DNA from: Microbispora sp. ZYX-F-249
Lineage (GTDB): Bacteria; Actinomycetota; Actinomycetes; Streptosporangiales; Streptosporangiaceae
Length of the DNA stretch: 64,000 bases
NCBI RefSeq assembly: GCF_039649665.1
Contig: NZ_JBDJAW010000021.1
Coordinates: 62,001 to 126,000, forward strand
Direction of reading: 5' to 3'
Part shown: positions 1 through 7,657 of the stretch, piece after piece
Numbering within the stretch: the stretch's first letter is position 1
Layout: every line of letters begins with the position of its first letter
Notes under the pieces: generated by a model
Database searches by the model: none
What the model was told of the DNA's origin: nothing
The model's input: the letters and a program-made list of their open reading frames with translations, nothing else
Program-made: the position numbers and the translations under genes

Positions 1-331
1 CCAGCGAGCCGTCGACCCGCCTCAGCACCCGCCGGTCGGCGAGCTCCGGCAGCCACGGGTCCACGGTGTCGTCCAGCCGCAGCCTGCACTCGTCGAGCAG
101 GACCATCGCCGCCGCGATCGTGACCGGCTTGGACGTGGACGCCATCCGGAAGATCGTGTCCCGGCGCATCGGCGCGCCACCGTCGTGGCGCGTCGTCCCG
201 ATCGCCTCGACGTACGTCTCGTCCCCCCGGCCCACCAGCGCGACGAGCCCGGGGATCCTCCCGGACTCGACGTGCCGGGTCAGCACCTCACGCACTCTGC
301 GCAGCCCTGCCGCGGACAAGCCGTTTCTCAT
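1..331 (-). CDS. Serine hydrolase, beta-lactamase family (5' part only; runs off the window edge)
   Basis: Only the N-terminal 110 residues are inside the window; the gene continues to the left. The ATG has an AGGAG Shine-Dalgarno sequence about 6 nt upstream. The peptide reads IPGLVALVGRGDETYVEAIG, then RRDTIFRMASTSKPVT. STSK fits the SxxK nucleophile/general-base motif of class C beta-lactamases, DD-peptidases and EstB-type esterases. LRLDDTVDPWLPEL follows, as usual in this superfamily. No signal peptide is visible, which favours a cytoplasmic esterase-like enzyme over a secreted beta-lactamase. The gene is divergent from a MarR/GbsR-like regulator that probably controls it. The fold is clear but the substrate cannot be told. 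Confidence 0.85.
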   Translation of the reverse strand, partial: MRNGLSAAGLRRVREVLTRHVESGRIPGLVALVGRGDETYVEAIGTTRHDGGAPMRRDTIFRMASTSKPVTIAAAMVLLDECRLRLDDTVDPWLPELADRRVLRRVDGSL

Positions 332-359
332 CTCGAATCTCCTTCGCACACTGTCCGTC

Positions 360-377
360 GTTCAGAAATCTCTGAAC
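360..377. promoter_or_regulatory. Inverted repeat GTTCAGA-N4-TCTGAAC at the hydrolase transcription start
   Basis: A perfect 7-bp inverted repeat with a 4-nt spacer lies about 30 nt upstream of the hydrolase ATG. It sits just downstream of the -10 box at 385-390, covering roughly +1 to +18, where a bound protein would block transcription. The likely ligand is the divergently encoded MarR/GbsR-like protein (inferred). Confidence 0.5.
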
Positions 378-384
378 ATCGGTG

Positions 385-413
385 ACAGTACATTGCGTTC
401 ACAGATCGGTCAA
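385..413 (-). promoter_or_regulatory. Promoter of the hydrolase gene (TTGACC, 17 nt, TACTGT)
   Basis: On the minus strand, -35 TTGACC (408-413) and -10 TACTGT (385-390) are separated by exactly 17 nt. The spacer contains CATTGCGTTC (391-400). Its exact reverse complement GAACGCAATG lies at 484-493, and further GCAATG copies occur at 463-472 (palindrome CATTGCAATG) and 512-517. The repeats probably form a shared operator. Confidence 0.55.
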
Positions 414-509
414 CACATGGTCCCGACACCAGGCCCTGCACAAGCGTGATATCAGGGATGTTCATTGCAATGATTATGCGAGCGAACGCAATGGGCGATC
501 GGACGCACG

Positions 510-538
510 TTGCAATGGGCTCTGAGTGAATGCATACT
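510..538 (+). promoter_or_regulatory. Promoter of the MarR/GbsR-like regulator (TTGCAA, 17 nt, CATACT)
   Basis: -35 TTGCAA (510-515) and -10 CATACT (533-538, preceded by TG) have 17-nt spacing. The -35 box overlaps a GCAATG repeat of the type also found in the opposing promoter, suggesting that one protein controls both directions. Confidence 0.5.
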
Positions 539-596
539 GTGCAGCGGGCGTGGGGCGAACGGCTCCGCGCAGGTGACAGACAGGAGACCATCGCCG

Positions 597-1316
597 ATGC
601 CGGGAGGCAGACTCACCGACGAGGACCGCCGGCACATCGCCGCGGGGCTGGCCGAGGGACTCGGATACGCCGAGATCGGCCGGCGTCTGGGACGGCCCGC
701 CTCGACCGTCATGCGGGAGGTCACCCGCAACGGCGGACCCGGCGGCTACGGGGCGGACCGCGCGCACGAGGCCACCAGGCATCGTGCGCGCCGGCGCAAA
801 CCGGCACAGCCTCCGGCCCCGCCCGTCCCCGACAGCGGCCATGGACGTGACCCGGGGGCGGTCGAGGACTTCACGGAGTCCTTCATCGCGCTCCTCGTGC
901 AGCAGGGGCTGCCCCGGATGGAGGCCAGGGTGCTGGCCTGCCTGTACGTCACCGACTCCGGCGCTCTCACCGCGGCCGAGCTGGTGCGGCGGCTCCGCGT
1001 CAGCCCCGCGTCGATCTCGCACGCCGTCGCCTTCCTCGAACAGCAGGGGATGCTCAGGCGGGAACGGGTCCCCGGCGCGCGGCGCGAACGCTATGTCATC
1101 GACGACGAGATCTGGCTGCGCTCCATGCAGGCGTCCCTGCGGATGAACGACGCCCTGGTGAACGCGTCGCGGCGCGGGGCCGAGATCCTCGGGGCCGCGA
1201 CCCCGGCGGGTGCCCGCTTCGAGGCCTCCGCCGAACTCCTGCTCCTCGTGAGCGACGCCTTCCGGCAGGTCATGGAGCAGTGGCGGCAGGGCCGCGCGGC
1301 GCAGCCGGGAGCGTAG
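597..1316 (+). CDS. MarR/GbsR-like transcriptional regulator with N-terminal HTH_38-type domain
   Basis: 239 residues, started at the ATG preceded by CAGGAG; upstream in-frame codons lack a ribosome site. Residues about 1-45 (LTDEDRRHIAAGLAEGLGYAE and EIGRRLGRPASTVMREVTRN) form a helix-turn-helix like those of IS30-type proteins. A basic, Pro-rich linker follows. Residues about 80-175 form a winged helix of the MarR/GbsR type (LTAAELVRRLRVSPASISHA, then RREYVID-like wing residues). The C-terminal helices probably dimerise. The two-HTH layout recurs in actinobacterial GbsR/MarR-like regulators. It probably represses the divergent hydrolase and itself, given the repeats over both promoters. The effector is unknown. 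Confidence 0.8.
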   Translation: MPGGRLTDEDRRHIAAGLAEGLGYAEIGRRLGRPASTVMREVTRNGGPGGYGADRAHEATRHRARRRKPAQPPAPPVPDSGHGRDPGAVEDFTESFIALLVQQGLPRMEARVLACLYVTDSGALTAAELVRRLRVSPASISHAVAFLEQQGMLRRERVPGARRERYVIDDEIWLRSMQASLRMNDALVNASRRGAEILGAATPAGARFEASAELLLLVSDAFRQVMEQWRQGRAAQPGA

Positions 1317-1331
1317 GGGCGACGTGCGGGA

Positions 1332-1337
1332 TATGGT
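1332..1337 (+). promoter_or_regulatory. -10 box TATGGT of a leaderless methyltransferase gene
   Basis: TATGGT lies 6 nt before the GTG start codon and there is no Shine-Dalgarno sequence, so transcription should begin at or next to the start codon. The same TANNNT-N6 to N8-start layout recurs at six to seven other genes in this window. Confidence 0.6.
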
Positions 1338-1343
1338 CGCCGA

Positions 1344-2072
1344 GTGCCCGACGCGATCTTCGCCCACCCTCGCCTGGCCGCCGTCTACGACGCCTTCGAC
1401 GGTGACCGTGACGACCTGAGCGCCTATCTCCGCATCGCCGACGAGCTGGGCGCCGGGCGCGTGCTCGACGTCGGCTGCGGAACGGGGTGCCTGGCGGTCC
1501 TGCTCGCGGACCTCGGACGCACGGTCATGGGCGTCGACCCCGCGGAGGCGTCGCTGCGGATCGCCAGGTCGAAGGACCCGGCCGGAAGGATCACCTGGGT
1601 CCACGGCGACGCCACCGGCCTGCCGCCGTTCGGCGCCGACCTCGCCGTCATGACGGGGAACGTCGCGCAGGTGTTCCTCACCGACGACGAATGGACGCGG
1701 ACGCTCCGGGGCGTGCGCGCCGCGCTCCGCCCGCGGGGGCATCTCGTGTTCGAGACCAGACGCCCCGAGCGCCGGGCGTGGGAGGAATGGGCCCGCGACA
1801 CCGGTCCGGTCGTCCTCGACCTGCCGGAGACCGGGGTGGTGGAGCGGCGTCTCGAGGTCACCGACGTGAGCCCGCCGCTAGTGTCCTTCCGCTACACCTA
1901 CACCTTCGCGGCGGACGGCGCGGTCGTCACGTCGGACTCGACTCTCCGGTTCCGCGACCGGGACGAGGTGGAGGAGAGTCTGACCGCGAGCGGCTATCGC
2001 GTGCTGGACGTGCGCGACGCCCCCGACCGCCCGGGTCGCGAGTTCGTGTTCGTCGCGCGGCGAACGACCTGA
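1344..2072 (+). CDS. Class I SAM-dependent methyltransferase
   Basis: 242 residues with a Rossmann-type methyltransferase fold. SAM motif I is VLDVGCGTGCLAVLLA (residues about 40-55), followed by an acidic strand end in VMGVDPAE, HGDATGLPPFGADLAVM and VFETRRPER. The second half is a beta-rich substrate cap (VSFRYTYTFAADGAVVTSDS), typical of small ubiquitous methyltransferases (Methyltransf_25 type). The GTG start is inferred to be leaderless because TATGGT lies 6 nt upstream and no Shine-Dalgarno sequence is visible. It converges on the CitE-like gene with only 7 nt between the stops. The methyl acceptor cannot be predicted. Confidence 0.8.
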   Translation: MPDAIFAHPRLAAVYDAFDGDRDDLSAYLRIADELGAGRVLDVGCGTGCLAVLLADLGRTVMGVDPAEASLRIARSKDPAGRITWVHGDATGLPPFGADLAVMTGNVAQVFLTDDEWTRTLRGVRAALRPRGHLVFETRRPERRAWEEWARDTGPVVLDLPETGVVERRLEVTDVSPPLVSFRYTYTFAADGAVVTSDSTLRFRDRDEVEESLTASGYRVLDVRDAPDRPGREFVFVARRTT

Positions 2073-2079
2073 AGCACCC

Positions 2080-2973
2080 TCAGTGGTCGCCCGCGTCGGC
2101 GAGGAGGCGGCGGGCCTGGCGGACGACGGCCTCGTCGACGAAGCGGCCGTCGGCGAGGGCGACCGCCCCCTGGTCGGCGGCGGAGACGACCTCCAGGGCG
2201 GCGACGACCTCCTCCCGGGTCGGCCGGTAGGCCGCCGCGATCACCGGCAACTGGATGGGGTGGATGGCCGCCCGGCCGCGAAAGCCCATGGCCCGGCCCT
2301 CGGCGCAGGACGCGGCCAGGCCGTCGAGGTCGCGGACGTTCGGATACACCGACTGCGCCGGGGCCGGCAGGCCCGCCGCGCGGGCCGCCACCACGATGCG
2401 GGAGCGCGCCCAGGCCAGGCCCGCCTCATCGGTCACGCCGAGGTCGGCGCGCAGGTCGGCCTCGCCCATGCCGATCCCGGCCACCGCCGGGGAGGCCGTG
2501 GCGATCTCGAACGCCCGCTCCAGCCCGAGGGCCGACTCGACGATGGGGCGCAGCGGCACGCCCGGCACCGCGTCGGCGATCCAGCGGACCTCGTCGGCCG
2601 ACTCCACCTTCGGCACGCGCAGGCCGCCGCTGCCGTGCAGCAGCGTGCCGAGCGCGTGCAGGTCGGCCTGGCCGTACGGCGTGCGGACGTCGTTGACGCG
2701 GATCTCCACACGCGGCTGCGGCGTGGCCAGCAGGGCGACGGTCGCGGCCCGGGCGTTGCCCTTGTTCTCCGGGGCGACCGCGTCCTCCAGGTCCACGATC
2801 ACCATGTCGGCCTCGCCGTCGAGCGCCTTGGCGACCCGGTCCGGACGGTCGGCGGGCACGTACAACCACGTCAGGGGGCTGCCGGCCGAAGGCCCGGAGG
2901 AAAACCCAGTGGAAGGCACGGCCTCAACTCCTCGCGAATCGTCCGTGCCCCTTTCCCCATGATCGGTGCTCAT
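2080..2973 (-). CDS. CitE-like CoA ester lyase (HpcH/HpaI aldolase/citrate lyase beta family)
   Basis: 297 residues. The family features are LTWLYVPADRPDRVAKAL (residues about 33-50), DMVIVDLEDAVAPENKGNAR (metal/substrate loop), RVNDVRT, RVPKVESADEV, PIVESALGLERA and GIGMGEADLRADLG. The conserved Arg, Glu and Asp residues that hold Mg2+ and the CoA thioester are present. Family members cleave malyl-, citramalyl- or related 3-hydroxyacyl-CoA by a retro-Claisen reaction. It is the last gene of the ADP-ribosylglycohydrolase operon, 21 nt after the CoA-transferase gene. This suggests that the transferase makes the CoA ester and this enzyme splits it. The exact substrate is unknown. Confidence 0.85.
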   Translation of the reverse strand: MSTDHGERGTDDSRGVEAVPSTGFSSGPSAGSPLTWLYVPADRPDRVAKALDGEADMVIVDLEDAVAPENKGNARAATVALLATPQPRVEIRVNDVRTPYGQADLHALGTLLHGSGGLRVPKVESADEVRWIADAVPGVPLRPIVESALGLERAFEIATASPAVAGIGMGEADLRADLGVTDEAGLAWARSRIVVAARAAGLPAPAQSVYPNVRDLDGLAASCAEGRAMGFRGRAAIHPIQLPVIAAAYRPTREEVVAALEVVSAADQGAVALADGRFVDEAVVRQARRLLADAGDH

Positions 2974-2994
2974 GCCGCACCACGGTGTGACATG

Positions 2995-4158
2995 TCACAC
3001 CACGCCCTTGGCCCGCAGGGCCTCGATGTCCCCACCGGTCAGGCCGAGGCCGTGCAGGATCTCGTCGGTGTCGGCGCCGTGCGGACGGCCGGTCCACCGG
3101 ATGCTCCCGGGAGTCTCCGACAGCCGGAACATCACGTTCTGCATCCGCAGCGGGCCCAGCTCGGGGTCCTCCACCGTGGTCACGGCGTCGAGCGCCCGCA
3201 GCTGCGGGTCGGCCAGCACGTCGCGCACGTCGTAGATCGGCGCCACGGCGGCCTCCGCCTCCTCGAACGCCCGGAGCACCTCCTCGCGGGTCCGCTCTCC
3301 GACCCACGCCGCCACGGCCGCGTCCAGCTCGTCCGCGTGCGCCACCCGGCCCGCGCCCGTGGCGAACCACGGTTCCTCGGCCAGCTCGGGCCGCCCGACC
3401 AGGCGGATCACCCGTTCGGCGATGCTCTGGGCGGAGGTGGAGACCGCGACCCAGGAGCCGTCGCTGCACCGGTAGGTGTTGCGCGGCGCGTTGTTCACCG
3501 AGCGGTTGCCCGTACGCGGGGGCACGACGCCGAGCCGGTCGTAGACGGTCGGCTGGGCGCCCAGCACGGTCAGGATCGGCTCGACGATGGACAGGTCGAC
3601 GACCTGCCCGCGGCCCGACCGCAGGGCCGTCATCACGGCGAACGCGGTCGCCAGCGCGCAGATGCCGTCCGCCAGCCCGAACGGCGGCAGCGTGGGCGGC
3701 CCGCCGGGTTCCCCCGTCATCGCGGCGAACCCGCTCATCGCCTCGGCGAGGGTGCCGAAGCCGGGCCGCCTGGCGTACGGGCCGATCTGGCCGAACCCGG
3801 TGACCCGGGCGAGCACCAGGCCGGGATTGACCTCGCTGAGCCGGTCCCAGGACAGGTTCCAGCGCTCCAGCGTGCCGGGGCGGAAGTTCTCGATGAGGAC
3901 GTCCGCGTCCTCGATCAGCCGGACCAGCAGGTCCTGGCCCTCCGGCGTGGACAGGTCGAGCGTCATCGTGCGCTTGTTGCGGCCGAGCATCTTCCACCAC
4001 AGCCCCTCGGGCCCGTGCCCCCGTGACGGGTCCGGCCTGCGGGGGTGCTCGACCTTGATGACGTCCGCGCCGTAGTCGCCGAGCAGCATGGCCGCGGTCG
4101 GCCCGGCGAACAGCGTCGCGGCGTCGATCACCCGTACGCCGTCGAGCGGCCCGTTCAC
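2995..4158 (-). CDS. CaiB/BaiF family CoA-transferase (class III)
   Basis: 387 residues, normal family length. N-terminal LDGVRVIDAATLFAGPTAAMLLGDYGADVIKVEHP is diagnostic, followed by DLSTPEGQDLLVRLIEDADVLIENFRPG and PPTLPPFGLADG, where the Asp of LADG is in the position of the catalytic aspartate. The C-terminal half carries YRCSDGSWVAVS and VAPIYDVRDVLADPQ. These enzymes move CoA between carboxylic acids. The GTG start overlaps the ribokinase stop (GTGA), so the two are translationally coupled. In this operon it could activate the acid released from an imported ribosyl compound before the CitE-like lyase acts (inferred). Confidence 0.9.
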   Translation of the reverse strand: MNGPLDGVRVIDAATLFAGPTAAMLLGDYGADVIKVEHPRRPDPSRGHGPEGLWWKMLGRNKRTMTLDLSTPEGQDLLVRLIEDADVLIENFRPGTLERWNLSWDRLSEVNPGLVLARVTGFGQIGPYARRPGFGTLAEAMSGFAAMTGEPGGPPTLPPFGLADGICALATAFAVMTALRSGRGQVVDLSIVEPILTVLGAQPTVYDRLGVVPPRTGNRSVNNAPRNTYRCSDGSWVAVSTSAQSIAERVIRLVGRPELAEEPWFATGAGRVAHADELDAAVAAWVGERTREEVLRAFEEAEAAVAPIYDVRDVLADPQLRALDAVTTVEDPELGPLRMQNVMFRLSETPGSIRWTGRPHGADTDEILHGLGLTGGDIEALRAKGVV

Positions 4159-5051
4159 AGCGCCTCCATGTTCCGGCCCTCCAGAAGACGGTCGATCTCG
4201 TGGCGGCGCGGCATCGAGGTGCTGGCGCCCTCCCGCTGCACCGACAGCGCCGCCGCGGCCGAGGCGAAGCGCAGCGCCCGCGCCGGGTCGCGTCCCTCGC
4301 TCCTGGCCACGGCCAGCGCCCCCGCGAAGGTGTCCCCGGCCGCCGTGGTGTCCACCGCCCGCACCGGTACGGCGGGCTCGCGGAGCCGGGTGCCGTCGCG
4401 CGAGCCGTACAGGGCGCCCCGGGCACCCAGGGTGACGACGGCCTCGGGGACGAGGTCCAGCAGCGCCTCCAGCGCGTCCCGGGGATCGTCGCGGCCGGTC
4501 AGGGCCGCCGCCTCGTGCTCGTTGGGCACGATGAGGCCGACGGCCTCCAGCAGCTCGGCCGGCAGCGGCACGGCGGGGGCCGGGGTCAAGATGACCTCCG
4601 CGCCGGGGACCCGGGCCGCGGCGACCACGGCGTCCATCGGCAGTTCCAGTTGCAGCAGCAGGGCGTCGGACCGGCCGATCGTCTCCGCGTCCCGCGGCGA
4701 GGGGCCGGTGACGGCGCCGTTGGCCCCGGGCACCACGATGATCGAGTTGTCGCCGCCGTCCTGCACGACGATGTGGGCGACGCCCGAGGGACCGGGCACG
4801 ACGCGCAGCCCGCCCGTGTCGACGCCCGCCTCGGCGAGCGCGGCGCGCAGCCCCGGCCCGAACGCGTCGTCCCCGACCGCCCCGAGGAAGGCCACCTCGG
4901 CCCCCGCGCGGGCCGCGGCGATCGCCTGGTTGGCACCCTTGCCACCCGGGATCGTGCGGAACGCCCGGCCCGTGATGGTCTCCCCCGGTTTGGGGGCCTG
5001 GGCGACGTACGCCACCAGGTCCATGTTGGCGCTGCCGAACACCGAGATCAC
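4155..5051 (-). CDS. rbsK: Ribokinase / PfkB-family sugar kinase
   Basis: 298 residues. It opens VISVFGSANMDLVAYVAQAPKP, the hallmark start of ribokinases. PfkB signature 1 is GGKGANQAIAAARAGAEVAFLGAVG. Signature 2 is DTTAAGDTFAGALAVA, with the catalytic Asp in AAGD. It phosphorylates ribose (or a close pentose/nucleoside) with ATP in the cytoplasm. The GTG start overlaps the upstream glycohydrolase stop and the gene's own stop overlaps the CoA-transferase start, both as GTGA. Lying directly behind four ADP-ribosylglycohydrolase-family genes, it probably captures the released ribose as ribose 5-phosphate. The family is sure; ribose specificity is inferred. Confidence 0.9.
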   Translation of the reverse strand: MISVFGSANMDLVAYVAQAPKPGETITGRAFRTIPGGKGANQAIAAARAGAEVAFLGAVGDDAFGPGLRAALAEAGVDTGGLRVVPGPSGVAHIVVQDGGDNSIIVVPGANGAVTGPSPRDAETIGRSDALLLQLELPMDAVVAAARVPGAEVILTPAPAVPLPAELLEAVGLIVPNEHEAAALTGRDDPRDALEALLDLVPEAVVTLGARGALYGSRDGTRLREPAVPVRAVDTTAAGDTFAGALAVARSEGRDPARALRFASAAAALSVQREGASTSMPRRHEIDRLLEGRNMEAL

Positions 5052-6448
5052 TGCCGGTCTCCTTCGATGAGCGCGAGCGTGCGGGCGGCGAGCGACTCGA
5101 TGGACACGCCGTCGAAGCCGGGCAGGCTGCTGGCCAGCCGGTCCCGGGTCGTCCACTCTGCGGGGACGCCGCCCGCGAGCGCCCCGGCGATCGATCCCGC
5201 CGTGGCGGCGGCCGAGTCGGTGTCCCAGCCTCCGGCTACGGCCGAGCCGACGGTCGCGGCGAAGTCCCCGGCACCGTGCACTGCGCCGGGCACTGCGCCG
5301 TGCACTGCGCCGTGCACTGCGCCGTGCACGAGGGCAGCCGCCAGCAGGGCCGCGTTGTTGACCGTGTGCACCCAGTGGAGGTGTCCGTGCCGCGCGTACA
5401 GCCGGTCCACGACCCGCTCGAAGTCCGGCTCCGCGGCGGCGTCGGCCACGGCCTGCCGTACGGCGACGGCCAGGCGCGAGCCGGGCGGCACGACCGACAG
5501 ACCGGCCTCGATCACCTCGTCCACGCTCCCGGCCACGAGCGCCTGCGCGCACATGGCGGCGGCGAACATCGCGCCGTAGATCCCGTTGGCCGTGTGGCTG
5601 AGCCGGGCGTCCCGCCACGCCCGTGCCGCGGCCGTCGCCGGGTCGCCCGGACTGGCCCAGCCGTACACGTCGGCCCTGATCAGCGCGCCGATCCACTCGC
5701 GGAACGGGTTGCGATGCGTGGCGGTCGCGGGTGGTTCGAGCCCCAGGAGCAGGTTGCGGTAGGCCGCCCGCTCGGCGGTGAAGACCCGCCCGGCGGGCAG
5801 CGCGTCGAGCCAGGCCCGCGCCACGTCCTCGGTCGTGAAGCCCGGTCCGTGCCGTTCGAGCACGGTGAGCGCGAGCAGCGCGTAGTTGAGGTCGTCGTCC
5901 TCGGGCACGCCGTCGATGTTCTCCGCGAGGCTGGTGGCCGCGCTGCGGCGGTTCCACGGCCAGCGCTCGGCGATCTCGGGCGGCAGCCCCTTCGCCGTGA
6001 ACCAGCCGCGGATCGGCCAGTTGCCGGTCGCCTCGGCGATGGCCCTGATCCCCTCGCGGGGGATCTTCTCCACCGGTTTGCCCAGCAGGCATCCGGCGGC
6101 CCTCCCCCACCAGGCGGCCAGGACCCGCCCGGGCTCGGGCCGGACGGCGGCGCGCCCGCGGGGCCAGTCCGGGCAGGACGCGACGATCTCCTCCAGCGAG
6201 GAGGGCTCGGGCAGCGGCGACTCGATCGCGGCCAGCTCGTCGAGCAGCTCCCCGGCCAGCGCTCGCAGCCCCTCGGGGGCGGGCCCGGCGGAGGCGCCCG
6301 CCCGGGGCGGCGCGTCGTGCCCCCCGGCGGCGTGCCAGCGGCGGGCGGCGGCCGCCACCTCGGGGAGCGTCCCCCGCCCGTCCTCGGCGGCCTGCCGCAG
6401 CTCGTGGCCGACCAGGTCCTCCGGCTGCACCCACGTCAGCCGGATCAC
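5048..6448 (-). CDS. ADP-ribosylglycohydrolase-family protein D (long form with repeat insert)
   Basis: 466 residues; GTG start overlapping the upstream stop (GTGA). An N-terminal segment of about 120 residues (LTWVQPEDLVGHELRQAAED, then an Ala/Pro-rich stretch) precedes the glycohydrolase core. The core begins RVLAAWWGRAAGCLLGKPVEK (family VRGCLLGxxxGD-like start). Metal motif 1 is VPEDDDLNYALLAL. SHTANGIYGAMFAAA is the central family motif and GGWDTDSAAATAGSIAGAL is metal motif 2 with its Asp pair. An in-frame tandem (V/P)HGA repeat interrupts the core just before motif 2. The function is presumably hydrolysis of an N- or O-ribosyl bond with a two-metal site; the substrate is unknown. Confidence 0.85.
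   Translation of the reverse strand: MIRLTWVQPEDLVGHELRQAAEDGRGTLPEVAAAARRWHAAGGHDAPPRAGASAGPAPEGLRALAGELLDELAAIESPLPEPSSLEEIVASCPDWPRGRAAVRPEPGRVLAAWWGRAAGCLLGKPVEKIPREGIRAIAEATGNWPIRGWFTAKGLPPEIAERWPWNRRSAATSLAENIDGVPEDDDLNYALLALTVLERHGPGFTTEDVARAWLDALPAGRVFTAERAAYRNLLLGLEPPATATHRNPFREWIGALIRADVYGWASPGDPATAAARAWRDARLSHTANGIYGAMFAAAMCAQALVAGSVDEVIEAGLSVVPPGSRLAVAVRQAVADAAAEPDFERVVDRLYARHGHLHWVHTVNNAALLAAALVHGAVHGAVHGAVPGAVHGAGDFAATVGSAVAGGWDTDSAAATAGSIAGALAGGVPAEWTTRDRLASSLPGFDGVSIESLAARTLALIEGDRQ
5276..5330. repeat. Four 12-bp tandem repeats, GTGCACTGCGCC unit, inside glycohydrolase D
   Basis: Units at 5276-5287, 5288-5299 (first bases GGG instead of GTG), 5300-5311 and 5312-5323, then a partial copy to 5330. 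On the coding strand they give a GAVH-type repeat (VHGAVHGAVHGAVPGAVHGA) without breaking the frame. The insert lies immediately before the second metal-binding motif. It looks like recent slippage growth. Confidence 0.9.
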
Positions 6449-7617
6449 CGCGCGTCTCCCTCCGCCCGCGGCGCGAGCAGGGCGTCGAAGGCGGCCTCGT
6501 GCGCGCGGCGGCGCTCCCGGTCGGCCGCGTGGACCCGCCGCGCCACGGCCGCGAGCGCCAGCCCCGGCCCGACCAGGTCCGTACGGCTGGCCGTCTCCAC
6601 CCGCTCCAGCCAGTCGGCCGGGACGGCGGCCCGTCCGCCGAGCGCCCCGGCGAGGGCCCCGCCCATCGAGGCGATCGAGTCGGCGTCGCGCCCGTAGTTG
6701 ACGCCGCCGAGCACGGTCTCGCGGTAGTCGCCCTTGGCGATGACCAGGAACGCGAGCGCGAGCGGCAGTTCCTCGATGCTGTGCAGCCGGCTCGGCCGGC
6801 GCGCCCCCAGGCCCTGGTCGCGGTAGGTGTCGGCCACCGTGTCGTAGGGCCGGACCGCCGCCCGCAGCGCCTCGAACGAGCCTTCCCAGTGGCCGAGCCC
6901 CCGGGCGGCCGAGCAGACCGCGTCGATGGCGGCCCGGGTGCCGTCGTGGGCGAGCCGCAGGCAGGTCGCGACGACCGAGTCGGGTGTCGCGCCCGGCCGC
7001 ATCGCCTCGGCGACGGCCGCCGCCAGCACGCCCGCCGCCTCCCGGCCGTAGCTCGACTGGTGCGCCCCGGCCAGGTCGATCGCCTCGGCGTACGCGCCGT
7101 CGGGGTCGCCGGCGTTGACGACGCCGACCGGAGCCATGTACATCGCGGCGCCGCAGTTGACGATGTTGCCGACGCCGGCCTCGCGGGGGTCGGCGTGGCC
7201 GTAGTGCAGCCGCAGCACGAGCCACTTCTCGGCGAGGAACACCCGCTGGAGCGGCAGCGCCTCGGCCTCAAGTTCCGGGATCCACCGCCTCTCGCCGATC
7301 ATCTCGGGCACCAGGTGGTCGGCCGCGGCGTAGGCGTCGAGGTGGCCGCCGACCCGCTCGTACACGCGGATGAGGGCGTGCGTCATCAACGTGTCGTCGG
7401 TGACGTGGCCGTCCCCCTTGTGGTAGGGCGCGATCGGGCGGGCGTCGTGCCAGTTCTCGTTGAAGGGAGGGACGACACCGCGGACGCGGCCCCCGTAACG
7501 CTCCTGGATCTGCTCGGGCGTCCATCCCTCGGTGGCCCCGCCGAGCGCGTCGGCCACCGCGGCGCCCGCCACGCACCCCACGGCGCGATCGGCCAGCAGG
7601 TCCTCCTGCGGCGTCAT
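6445..7617 (-). CDS. ADP-ribosylglycohydrolase-family protein C (canonical motifs)
   Basis: 390 residues. The core starts DRAVGCVAGAAVADALGGATEGW. Metal motif 1 is GHVTDDTLMTHALI (the DDT motif). VNCGAAMYMAPVGVVNAGDP and HQSSYGREAAGVLAAAVAEA are central helices, and YGRDADSIASMGGALAGALGG is metal motif 2. All the aspartates that bind the two Mg2+ ions in DraG/ARH enzymes are present, so activity is expected. A MTPQEDL start with CGTATGACGCC context was kept; the upstream glycohydrolase stop is 40 nt away. Its stop overlaps the start of glycohydrolase D (GTGA). It probably releases ribose or ADP-ribose from an unknown conjugate. Confidence 0.88.
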   Translation of the reverse strand: MTPQEDLLADRAVGCVAGAAVADALGGATEGWTPEQIQERYGGRVRGVVPPFNENWHDARPIAPYHKGDGHVTDDTLMTHALIRVYERVGGHLDAYAAADHLVPEMIGERRWIPELEAEALPLQRVFLAEKWLVLRLHYGHADPREAGVGNIVNCGAAMYMAPVGVVNAGDPDGAYAEAIDLAGAHQSSYGREAAGVLAAAVAEAMRPGATPDSVVATCLRLAHDGTRAAIDAVCSAARGLGHWEGSFEALRAAVRPYDTVADTYRDQGLGARRPSRLHSIEELPLALAFLVIAKGDYRETVLGGVNYGRDADSIASMGGALAGALGGRAAVPADWLERVETASRTDLVGPGLALAAVARRVHAADRERRRAHEAAFDALLAPRAEGDAR

Positions 7618-7657
7618 CCAGTGTTCCCCCTTGTCCGTACGCGTGATGGGGCGGGCC

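Noticed and set aside
4155-7271. A single large reading frame of about 1,000 codons across ribokinase and two glycohydrolases
   Set aside because: Only its ribokinase end has protein-family features; the rest is Arg/Ala/Gly-rich shadow sequence of high-GC genes in other frames.
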